A stretch of DNA of 64,000 nucleotides, from the NCBI GenBank assembly GCA_023388495.1, contig JAEWGC010000036.1, forward strand, positions 62,001 to 126,000. Direction: 5' to 3'. Positions within the stretch are counted from its first letter, which is position 1, and each line of letters opens with the position of its first letter. The notes beneath the pieces are model-generated. The model worked only from the letters and a program-made list of their open reading frames with translations, did no database searches and was not told the origin of the DNA. The position numbers were made by a program, and so were the translations under genes. Of the stretch, positions 33,430 to 41,174 are shown piece after piece. This DNA comes from Bacillota bacterium. Its GTDB lineage: Bacteria; Bacillota; Clostridia; Tissierellales; Tissierellaceae.

Positions 33430-34461
33430 ATGCTAATCGAACTAATAAATGGCAAATACAAAACAATATCTATAGTAGGTATGTCTAAAAATAGTGGAAA
33501 GACCGTAGCTCTAAACCATTTAATAGAAGAGACTATAAATGAGGGACTACATATTGGTATTACTTCCATAGGTCGTGATGGAGAATCCTTAGATATAGTG
33601 ACTGAAACAGAAAAGCCACGTATATTTGTAGAAGAAGGAACCTTGATTGCTACAGCTACAGGAATGCTAGAATTGGGTGATGCCAATATAGAGATTTTGA
33701 AGGTAACAGAATATAGGACACCTTTAGGTGAAATAATAATAGGCAAAGTAAGGGATGGGGGCTATGTTCAAATAGCAGGCCCCCAGCGTCTTTCTGAAAT
33801 AAAAGCAGTCTCTGATACTATGTTAGATTTAGGTGCTAAATTTGTCATCATAGATGGAGCTCTTGATAGGCTATCCCAAGCAGCTCCAGCTATATCAGAG
33901 GCTACTATTTTAGCTACAGGGGCTGTATTATCTAGGGATATAAATAAAGTAATAGAAGAGACAATTCATGTGGTGAATACTTTGGGACTTCCGGCTGTTG
34001 AAGATTTAGAAATAAAGGAAATCATTAGAAGTATAATAGCTGAAAATCAAATAGCAGTAATAGATGAAGACAATGAAGTAGATATTATTCCATTAAGAAC
34101 AGCACTAAATGCAGGAGCTATAATAGGAGACCACCTAAGGGACGACTCAAAATACTTGGTAATCCCAGGTTCTTTGGTAAAAAGCACAGTAGAGGATTTA
34201 ACAAGATCCACAAGAAAATATAAAAATATAGAAATAATAATCACAGACGGTACAAAGATATTTATAGAGCCAAAGGATTGGCTAAAGTTTATGAGGCAAG
34301 GTGTAAAGGTTAAGGTTTTAGATAAAATAAATTTAGTGGGGATAACATTAAACCCATATGCGCCAGCAGGATATTACTTTGAACCAGTAGATTTTTTATC
34401 AAAAATGAAATCTTACATAAGTCATGTACCGGTAATGGATTTAATGCTAGGTGGTGAGTAG
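33430..34461 (+). CDS. kamB: KamB-type lysine aminomutase accessory protein
   Basis: A 343-residue protein with a P-loop, VGMSKNSGKT (about 16-25), in a G3E/dethiobiotin-synthetase-like fold; it contains GIGITSIGRDGE-like and VIIDGALDRLSQAAPAI segments. In lysine clusters this gene is always paired with a MutS-like gene, and the two are annotated as the reactivase of the B12-dependent lysine 5,6-aminomutase; that role is inferred from the family and context. It overlaps the following gene's ribosome site, which shows tight coupling. Confidence 0.8.
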   Translation: MLIELINGKYKTISIVGMSKNSGKTVALNHLIEETINEGLHIGITSIGRDGESLDIVTETEKPRIFVEEGTLIATATGMLELGDANIEILKVTEYRTPLGEIIIGKVRDGGYVQIAGPQRLSEIKAVSDTMLDLGAKFVIIDGALDRLSQAAPAISEATILATGAVLSRDINKVIEETIHVVNTLGLPAVEDLEIKEIIRSIIAENQIAVIDEDNEVDIIPLRTALNAGAIIGDHLRDDSKYLVIPGSLVKSTVEDLTRSTRKYKNIEIIITDGTKIFIEPKDWLKFMRQGVKVKVLDKINLVGITLNPYAPAGYYFEPVDFLSKMKSYISHVPVMDLMLGGE

Positions 34462-34462
34462 T

Positions 34463-36088
34463 ATGGTATTTATGGATGAAAGTACGAAGGAGTCTTTAGA
34501 CTTTCAATATATATTAAATAATATCTCCACCCTTACACCCTATGGGATGATGTATAAAGGTAGAATGAAGGCGTTTGAACCCAGTCAGGAAGACAAACTT
34601 ATTGAAGAGTTGGATAAGATAGAAGCCCTATTACCTTCAGTCCGAAATAAAGAAATAAGAAGGGAGTTTAACAATATCTTTGCTCACATAAAGGATTTAA
34701 GAACTTCAGTGAGACGCGCTATGGAAGGCTTTATCCTTACTGAAGTAGAGCTATTTGAGATAAAAAACTTCCTATTTTTAATTAGAGATTTATATAGACT
34801 AATAGAGAAAAACAATATTCCCATCTTTGAGGACACGGAAATAAAGCCAATAGAATCTTTAGAAAAATCTTTAGACCCTGAGGATACTGGAATATCTACT
34901 TTTTATATATATGATGCTTACTCAGATGAATTGAGACAAATTAGAGAAAAGAAGAGAGAAGCAGACAGAGAAATAAAGCTAGAGAAAAAAGAAATAAAAG
35001 ATAAAATAAAAAAAGAATTAAATCTAGATCTTAGACCTGATTCCTCTGTAGTCATATCAAAGGACAAGAAGGAATTAATAGAAAAAATCCAAAACTATCC
35101 CTATCTTACTTATGTTTCCGAGACCTATATGAATATAAAGTTTTCCATAAAGCCAACAGAAAAGATGACTGAACTGGATAGAGAAATTCTTCTATTGAAA
35201 GATAAAGAAGAGAGAGAAGAGCTAAAAATAAGGGAAAATCTTTCAAAGGAAATAGGTAAGAGAAGAAAAGAAATATTTAGAAATATAGCCAACATAGGAA
35301 AATTAGATTTAATCCTTGGAAAAGCAAAGTATGCATTAGATATAAATGGAGTAAAGCCAGAGATAATAGAGGAGCATAAAGTAGAAATCTCCGAGGGAAT
35401 CCACCCAAAGGTAGCAGACTTTTTAAAGACTAAAGAGTTAAGCTTCACCCCTATATCCATATCCTTAAAGGAAGGAGTAGCCTGTATAACAGGTGCTAAT
35501 ATGGGAGGTAAAACCATTAGCTTAAAGCTAGTTGGACTATTATCAGCCATGGCACAATACGGACTATTTGTACCGGCAAAAAAAATGACATTAGGATTAA
35601 ATCAATTTATAAAGTCCTCTATCGGAGATATGCAGTCAACAGACTCAGGATTATCTACCTTTGGAGGAGAAATCAAAATAGTTCAAGAGGCCATATCAAG
35701 GTCCAGTGACAAGGGATTAATTTTAATAGATGAATTAGCAAGAGGTACAAATCCAGAGGAAGGCTATGCCATATCTAAGGCCATAGTAGCATACCTAAAG
35801 GATAAAAACTCCATAACATTATTAACTACACATTATGACAATGTGGCAAATTTAGATAATGTTGTTCATCTCCAGGTAGTAGGATTATCGAAGGTCAATA
35901 TATTTGACTTAGCAAAAGAAATAGATTGTGACGAAAAGATGGAGATAATCAACAAATATATGGACTACCGTCTAAGGGTAGTAGAAAAAGATGCATCAGT
36001 CCCTAAGGATGCCCTAAACATAGCTAGGATAATGGGGCTAGATGAGGAAATACTTAAAATAGCAGAAAGTTATTTAATTGACAATTGA
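34463..36088 (+). CDS. kamC: KamC, MutS-like reactivase ATPase
   Basis: A 541-residue protein carrying only the MutS lever and ABC-ATPase parts. An N-terminal helical region (to about 200) is followed by a coiled coil and the ATPase with ITGANMGGKTISLK (Walker A), SSIGDMQSTDSGLSTFGGE (signature loop) and LILIDELARGTNPEEGYA (Walker B), then the LLTTHYD His loop. It lacks the mismatch-reading domain, so it is not a DNA repair MutS. With KamB it probably exchanges damaged cobalamin in KamDE. I chose ATG 34463 after AGGTGGTGAG. Its last four residues, LIDN, are encoded by the heptamer array of the mobile element that follows. Confidence 0.82.
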   Translation: MVFMDESTKESLDFQYILNNISTLTPYGMMYKGRMKAFEPSQEDKLIEELDKIEALLPSVRNKEIRREFNNIFAHIKDLRTSVRRAMEGFILTEVELFEIKNFLFLIRDLYRLIEKNNIPIFEDTEIKPIESLEKSLDPEDTGISTFYIYDAYSDELRQIREKKREADREIKLEKKEIKDKIKKELNLDLRPDSSVVISKDKKELIEKIQNYPYLTYVSETYMNIKFSIKPTEKMTELDREILLLKDKEEREELKIRENLSKEIGKRRKEIFRNIANIGKLDLILGKAKYALDINGVKPEIIEEHKVEISEGIHPKVADFLKTKELSFTPISISLKEGVACITGANMGGKTISLKLVGLLSAMAQYGLFVPAKKMTLGLNQFIKSSIGDMQSTDSGLSTFGGEIKIVQEAISRSSDKGLILIDELARGTNPEEGYAISKAIVAYLKDKNSITLLTTHYDNVANLDNVVHLQVVGLSKVNIFDLAKEIDCDEKMEIINKYMDYRLRVVEKDASVPKDALNIARIMGLDEEILKIAESYLIDN

Positions 36089-36544
36089 CAATGGACAATT
36101 GACAATTTTAAAAGAGGTGATTTCTTGGCTGATAATGTTGTGGTTAATAAATCATTTAAATTTGCAATAGATACAGTTACAATATATAAATACTTATGTG
36201 AAAAAAATGAATATGTTTTATCAAAACAACTTTTGCGTTCAGGGACGAGTATAGGTGCTAATATAAGAGAAGCCATTGATGGTCAAAGTAAAAAGGATTT
36301 TTTGGGAAAGATGAATATTTCTTTAAAGGAAGCAAGGGAAACAGAGTATTGGATAGAATTACTTATAGAGACAGGTTATTTAGATAGAGATATTCATTCA
36401 GCATATCTTAAGGATGCAAAAGAGTTATATAAGATATTAAATTCTATAGTAAAATCAACAAAGAACTCTTTAATTAAAGAGGTAAATACAAACTAATAAA
36501 ATATTATGTTTTAATTGTCAATTGTCAACTGTCAATTGTCAATT
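36076..36544. mobile_element. heptamer-array element carrying a four-helix-bundle gene
   Basis: 469 bp. ATTGACA heptamers at 36076-36105 face an inverted TTGTCAAT array at 36514-36544, with the S23-like gene between them. The right inner flank (TATTATGTTTTAATTGTC) resembles those of the empty copies at 7007 and 31951, so those look like internal deletion forms of this element. The insertion overlaps the last codons of kamC and separates it from kamD. Confidence 0.7.
36125..36496 (+). CDS. four-helix-bundle (S23 / 23S rRNA IVS-type) protein
   Basis: A 123-residue, all-helical, basic protein. Family signatures are FKFAIDTVTIYKYLCEK, LSKQLLRSGTSIGANIREAI and REAIDGQSKKDFLGKMNISL, followed by KEARETEYWIELLIETGYL. 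Proteins of this family occur in intervening sequences of 23S rRNA genes and resemble the Avd accessory protein of diversity-generating retroelements; the activity is unknown. Start TTG 36125 follows AAAAGAGGTGA. It is the only gene inside an element bounded by inverted heptamer arrays and has no functional link to the kam genes around it. Confidence 0.88.
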   Translation: MADNVVVNKSFKFAIDTVTIYKYLCEKNEYVLSKQLLRSGTSIGANIREAIDGQSKKDFLGKMNISLKEARETEYWIELLIETGYLDRDIHSAYLKDAKELYKILNSIVKSTKNSLIKEVNTN

Positions 36545-36567
36545 AGAACTCCGAAGGAGTGAAAAAA

Positions 36568-38121
36568 TTGAGTAAATTAAATCTTGATCAAAAGCTAATA
36601 GAAAGCTCAAGAAATGCAGCTAAAAATATAGCAGATGAAGTACAAAAATTTATAGATGCTCACACTACAACTGCAACAGAAAGAACAATAGTAAGACTTC
36701 TTGGAGTAGATGGAGTAGATGAAATTGAAAAACCACTACCAAACGTAGTTGTAGATAATATTAAAGAAGGTGGCGGACTAGAAAGAGGAGCTGCATACTG
36801 GATAGGAAATGCAATAGTAAATACAGGACTTACACCGCAAGAAATAGCAGAAAAAGTAGCGACAGGTGAAATCGATATAACGAGATTACCAGCTCAAGAT
36901 GAAGGAAAAATTAAAGAAGCAATATATAAAATAGCTGAAGATTCAGTAGCAAAGATTAAGGCTAACAGAGAAAAGAGAGAAAACTATTTAAATACAATAG
37001 GTGAAGGTAAGAAACCATATCTATATGTAATAGTAGCTACAGGAAATATCTATGAAGATATCACTCAAGCCCAAGCAGCAGCTAGACAAGGTGCTGATGT
37101 TATAGCAGTTATTAGAACTACAGGTCAGTCATTACTTGACTATGTACCATATGGGCCAACTACTGAAGGATTTGGTGGAACATATGCAACTCAAGAAAAC
37201 TTCAAACTAATGAGAAGAGCATTAGATGAAGTAGGCGAAGAAGTAGGCAGATATATTAGACTTACTAACTATTGCTCAGGACTTTGTATGCCAGAGATTG
37301 CAGCAATGGGAGCAATGGAAAGACTAGATATGATGTTAAACGATGCATTATACGGTATCCTATTTAGAGATATCAATATGCAAAGAACATTAGTAGACCA
37401 ATACTTCTCAAGAATGATTAATGGCTTTGCAGGTATTATCATAAATACTGGAGAAGACAACTACTTAACCACAGATGATGCAGTAGAAGCAGCACATACA
37501 GTATTGGCATCACAATTTATCAATGAGCAATTTGCACTTAAGGCTGGTATTCCAGAGGAGCAAATGGGACTTGGACACGCATTTGAAATGGATCCAGGAG
37601 TAGAAAATGGGTTCTTATTAGAATTATCTCAAGCTCAAATGGCAAGAGAGATATTCCCTAAGGCCCCATTAAAATACATGCCTCCAACAAAATTCATGAC
37701 AGGAAATATATTCAAAGGTCATGTGCAAAATGCATTATTCAACATGGTATCCATCATGACAAATCAAGGGATTCAATTGCTAGGAATGTTAACAGAAGCA
37801 ATTCATACACCACATTTACACGATAGATATCTATCCATTGAAAATGCTCAATATATATTCAACAATGCAAGAAGCCTTGGAGATGAAATAGAGTTTAAAG
37901 AAGGCGGAATGATTCAAACTAGAGCTCAAGAAGTACTTAAGAATGCAGAAGCACTTCTAACTCAAATAGAGAAAGAAGGATTATTCCAAACTATAGAGCA
38001 AGGTAAATTTGGTGGAGTAAAGAGATCACGTACAGGTGGAAAAGGATTAGACGGAGTAGCTAAGAAAGACTCAGGATACTTTAATCCATTTATTGAATTG
38101 ATGCTTGGAGGTGACAGATAA
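36568..38121 (+). CDS. kamD: lysine 5,6-aminomutase alpha subunit
   Basis: The large subunit of the cobalamin- and PLP-dependent mutase that turns beta-lysine into 3,5-diaminohexanoate. A 517-residue TIM-barrel protein. Recognisable family segments are TERTIVRLLGVDGVDE, YVIVATGNIYEDITQAQAAARQGADVIAVIRTTGQSLLDYVPYGPT and LGHAFEMDPGVENGFLLELSQAQ. TTG 36568 is 8 bases after GAAGGAG; the GTG at 36559 lies within that site. The stop overlaps the kamE start by one base. Confidence 0.96.
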   Translation: MSKLNLDQKLIESSRNAAKNIADEVQKFIDAHTTTATERTIVRLLGVDGVDEIEKPLPNVVVDNIKEGGGLERGAAYWIGNAIVNTGLTPQEIAEKVATGEIDITRLPAQDEGKIKEAIYKIAEDSVAKIKANREKRENYLNTIGEGKKPYLYVIVATGNIYEDITQAQAAARQGADVIAVIRTTGQSLLDYVPYGPTTEGFGGTYATQENFKLMRRALDEVGEEVGRYIRLTNYCSGLCMPEIAAMGAMERLDMMLNDALYGILFRDINMQRTLVDQYFSRMINGFAGIIINTGEDNYLTTDDAVEAAHTVLASQFINEQFALKAGIPEEQMGLGHAFEMDPGVENGFLLELSQAQMAREIFPKAPLKYMPPTKFMTGNIFKGHVQNALFNMVSIMTNQGIQLLGMLTEAIHTPHLHDRYLSIENAQYIFNNARSLGDEIEFKEGGMIQTRAQEVLKNAEALLTQIEKEGLFQTIEQGKFGGVKRSRTGGKGLDGVAKKDSGYFNPFIELMLGGDR

Positions 38122-38879
38122 TGGTTGAAACTCAAAAAGTAGATTTAACAGGGATTAAACCATATGGAGATACAATGAATGACGGAATGGTACAGTTAGG
38201 ATTTTCGCTCCCAGTACCAGCAGGAGACGAAGCAGTAGAGGCAGCTCGTCAATTAGCTAGAAAGATGGGTTTTGATGAACCGTCAGTAGTATACCACAAA
38301 GACTTAGGTGTAGGATATACTTATTTCGTAGTATACGGTAAATGTACACATACAGTTGACTTTACTAAGATAGAAGTACCAAAGGTAGATGTAGATGTAC
38401 TATCCAAAGAAGAAGTAGAACAATATATTAAGGATAATATAAAAAGAAAAGTAGTTATAGTAGGTGCTTGTACAGGTACAGATGCTCATACAGTAGGTAT
38501 AGATGCTATAATGAACATGAAGGGCTATGCAGGACATTTTGGATTAGAGAGATACGAAGGTGTAGAAGCATACAATCTAGGCTCCCAAGTACCAAATGAA
38601 GAGCTAGTAGCAAAAGCAATAGAGCTAAATGCAGATGCTATATTAGTATCACAAGTAGTTACACAAAAAGACGTGCATATACCAAACCTTACACAATTAG
38701 TAGAACTATTAGAAGCTGAAGGAATCAGAGATAAAGTAGTACTTACTTGCGGAGGACCAAGAATTAGCCACGAATTAGCTAAGGAATTAGGCTATGATGC
38801 AGGATTCGGCACTGGCTCCTTTGCTGAAGATGTAGCTACATTTGTAGTTACAGAAATGGTAAATAGAGGATTAGTATAA
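38121..38879 (+). CDS. kamE: lysine 5,6-aminomutase beta subunit
   Basis: The 252-residue B12-binding subunit. The Rossmann-like cobalamin domain starts near 108 with KRKVVIVGACTGTDAHTVGI; DxHxxG gives His123. The PLP-binding lysine is expected 11 residues later, at Lys134, the same His-Lys spacing as His133/Lys144 in the studied clostridial enzyme. GGAGGTGA precedes the start. Later pathway genes (kce, kal and CoA transferase) are not in the window. A terminator-like hairpin follows. Confidence 0.96.
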   Translation: MVETQKVDLTGIKPYGDTMNDGMVQLGFSLPVPAGDEAVEAARQLARKMGFDEPSVVYHKDLGVGYTYFVVYGKCTHTVDFTKIEVPKVDVDVLSKEEVEQYIKDNIKRKVVIVGACTGTDAHTVGIDAIMNMKGYAGHFGLERYEGVEAYNLGSQVPNEELVAKAIELNADAILVSQVVTQKDVHIPNLTQLVELLEAEGIRDKVVLTCGGPRISHELAKELGYDAGFGTGSFAEDVATFVVTEMVNRGLV

Positions 38880-38887
38880 TTATTGAA

Positions 38888-38943
38888 ACAAGAGGGACGG
38901 CTTTCCTTTCGCAGTTTTGCCATAGGGGAGTCGTTCCTCTTTC
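38888..38943 (+). terminator. terminator-like hairpin after kamE
   Basis: AAGAGGGACGGCTTTCC near the left pairs, with G-U pairs, with GGGGAGTCGTTCCTCTTT near the right, closing a loop of about 18 bases. Confidence 0.65.
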
Positions 38944-39042
38944 CTATTCCAAATATTACCCACCAGCTTTCGTTGACCTAAGCCTCTTATTGTTATAAAA
39001 TAAATAGATGTAGTAAAAATTTTTATAATAGGCGATGATACA

Positions 39043-40818
39043 ATGAAGAATAAAACTCTAAAAACAATAGTTACTATAGCTCTTATGATTATATTAAGTT
39101 TCTCCATTATGACAATAACTTTATTATTCTCAAGAGCCGTAGCAGATACAAATTTACTAAAGATTTATTTTAAAGATACATTATTAATCTTAATGAACTT
39201 TATACCTATATTTCTATTTATGATATTTACCTATTTAATATGTAACCGACTATGGGCTAGTTTTACATTAACCAGTCTACTATTTATCACTTTATCCATA
39301 GTAAACAAGTTTAAACTAACATATAGAGATGATCCATTTACATTTATAGATTTAAAATTATTTGGTGAGTCTATGACTATGGCTAAAAAATATGATATAA
39401 ACCTAAGCAAAGAAATAATAATGATGATACTTATCTTTATTGGTATGGCCCTAATGCTTAAACTCTTCTTTAAGTATAGAATCAATTCTTCTAAGGTTAG
39501 AATAACACTTTTAGTAAGTCTAACTATTATAAGCACCATCATATTCAAGGGATATTATTTTAACCAAGAAATATATAACAAAGTAGGAGATAAATCTGGT
39601 ATAAATATATGGATAAAGTCCCAACAGTTTCAGGTGAGAGGCTTTGTATATCCATTTATCTATAGTGCTAAGGATGCAATAGATATAAAGCCTGAGGGTT
39701 ATAATAAGGCGGAGGCTGTAGAGGCCTTTAATTCTAGGGGATACAAGAATATACCAGAGGATGAGAAAGTAAATATTATAGCAATTATGCTAGAATCATA
39801 TAATGATTTTTCTAAGTTTCCTAATGTAGATTTAGGTATAGATATCTATAAAAACTTTCATGATATTCAAAAGGAATCTATCCATGGCAATCTAGTTACC
39901 AATATATTTGCAGGAGATACTATAAAAACAGAAAGAAGCTTTTTAACCGGATTTTATAATCAGCCTAAATACTATAAAAAGACTAACTCCTTTGTATGGT
40001 ATCTAAAGGAGCAGGGCTATAGAACAGAGGCCATGCATCCTATCACGGGAGCTTTCTACAATAGGCAAAATGTCAATGAGTATCTGGGATTTGATTACTT
40101 TGAGCATTATGACAATAGATACAAAGATATCCCTACAGATTATCTAAGGGATGAAGATTTCTTCCAGTATATAATAGAAGGTTATGAAAAGAATAAGGAA
40201 AATAAAGAACCCTATTTTAACTTTTCAGTAACCTATCAAAATCATGGACCTTATTCAGAAGAGCAATATACAAAGGAAGAATATCTAAAGAAAAAACCTA
40301 ATTATGATGAAAAAACATATAATATCATCAATAATTATTTTACGGGAATAAATAAAACCGATGAGGCATTAAAAGAGCTATTTGATTATTTTAAAAATGA
40401 AAAAGATCCAACCATAATAATCTTATTCGGAGATCATAACCCTTGGTTAGGACAAGGAAACTCTGGATATTCCATGTTAGATATAAACTTAGATTTATCA
40501 ACTATTGAAGGATTTAAAAACTACTACGAAACTCCATATTTAATCTGGGGAAATGATGGGGCAAAGGAAACCCTTGGAAAGGACTTTATAGGCAAAGGAA
40601 ATGATATAAGTCCAAACTTCCTTATGGCAGAACTATTCCAGTACCTAGGTTGGGAAGGTAATGAATATATGCAGGATATATTAGATATAAAAGAAAAAAT
40701 AGATGTAAATCATCAACTTTTCTTCAAGGAAAATGGTGAATATAAAAAAGAATTGAGCCCTAGTGGCAAGGGACTATGGAAGGAATTCTTGAATATAGAA
40801 TATTATTATAGTCATTGA
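39043..40818 (+). CDS. LtaS-like sulfatase-family membrane enzyme
   Basis: A 591-residue protein. The N-terminal 190 residues hold five membrane helices. The external catalytic domain (about 245-560) is of the alkaline phosphatase/sulfatase fold: IIAIMLESYNDF (first metal acid), IFAGDTIKTERSFLTG with the probable catalytic Thr in the GDTIKTE segment, and TIIILFGDHNPWLG (Asp-His metal site). Enzymes of this family transfer phosphoglycerol from phosphatidylglycerol (LtaS) or modify cell-wall polymers; which one cannot be told. Upstream -35/-10 elements (TTGACC 38973-38978, TATAAA 38994-38999) are weak. Confidence 0.88.
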   Translation: MKNKTLKTIVTIALMIILSFSIMTITLLFSRAVADTNLLKIYFKDTLLILMNFIPIFLFMIFTYLICNRLWASFTLTSLLFITLSIVNKFKLTYRDDPFTFIDLKLFGESMTMAKKYDINLSKEIIMMILIFIGMALMLKLFFKYRINSSKVRITLLVSLTIISTIIFKGYYFNQEIYNKVGDKSGINIWIKSQQFQVRGFVYPFIYSAKDAIDIKPEGYNKAEAVEAFNSRGYKNIPEDEKVNIIAIMLESYNDFSKFPNVDLGIDIYKNFHDIQKESIHGNLVTNIFAGDTIKTERSFLTGFYNQPKYYKKTNSFVWYLKEQGYRTEAMHPITGAFYNRQNVNEYLGFDYFEHYDNRYKDIPTDYLRDEDFFQYIIEGYEKNKENKEPYFNFSVTYQNHGPYSEEQYTKEEYLKKKPNYDEKTYNIINNYFTGINKTDEALKELFDYFKNEKDPTIIILFGDHNPWLGQGNSGYSMLDINLDLSTIEGFKNYYETPYLIWGNDGAKETLGKDFIGKGNDISPNFLMAELFQYLGWEGNEYMQDILDIKEKIDVNHQLFFKENGEYKKELSPSGKGLWKEFLNIEYYYSH

Positions 40819-40844
40819 ATAAAGTAACCTCTAAATGATATAAT
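40815..40844 (+). promoter_or_regulatory. promoter for the coiled-coil protein
   Basis: TTGAAT (40815-40820), 18 bp, TATAAT (40839-40844). It overlaps the preceding stop codon. Confidence 0.6.
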
Positions 40845-40876
40845 TTATTTAAGGATAAAGTGAGAGGAGAATCTAA

Positions 40877-41146
40877 GTGGATGAAAAGGCTTATGAATTA
40901 CTAGAAAAGCTGTATGCTGAACTGTTAAACACTAAGTCAGAGCTACAAGAGATGAAGAAAGAGTTGCAAGAGGTAAAAGCTACTATGGCAACCAAAGAGG
41001 ATCTCGAACTGGTAGTGGAAGAGTTGAAAACAGAAATTCAAGTTGTCCATGATGAAGTAAAGGAATTACGTAATGATTTTACTCTAGTAGAGATGATGGC
41101 TACCAAAGGTGCATATGATATAGCAAAATTAAAGGCAGTGAGATAA
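40877..41146 (+). CDS. small coiled-coil protein
   Basis: An 89-residue, acidic, helical protein: YELLEKLYAELLNTKSELQE then KKELQEVKATMATKEDLELV, heptad repeats that suggest a dimeric coiled coil, ending in IAKLKAVR. It resembles many unnamed clostridial proteins next to phage or wall genes. No membrane helix or signal peptide. GAGAGGAG precedes the GTG start at 40877. It has its own promoter and a terminator. Confidence 0.7.
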   Translation: MDEKAYELLEKLYAELLNTKSELQEMKKELQEVKATMATKEDLELVVEELKTEIQVVHDEVKELRNDFTLVEMMATKGAYDIAKLKAVR

Positions 41147-41149
41147 ATA

Positions 41150-41174
41150 AATGCGATAGGGATCCTATCGCATT
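41150..41174. terminator. bidirectional terminator hairpin
   Basis: AATGCGATAGG (41150-41160) pairs with CCTATCGCATT (41164-41174), between the convergent coiled-coil and nuclease genes. Confidence 0.7.

Noticed and set aside
34463..36088. DNA mismatch repair MutS2
   Set aside because: It lacks the Smr and DNA-binding parts and sits between kamB and kamD.
36076..36544. CRISPR array (short repeated units)
   Set aside because: The repeats are contiguous 7-bp units with no spacers and are inverted at the two ends.
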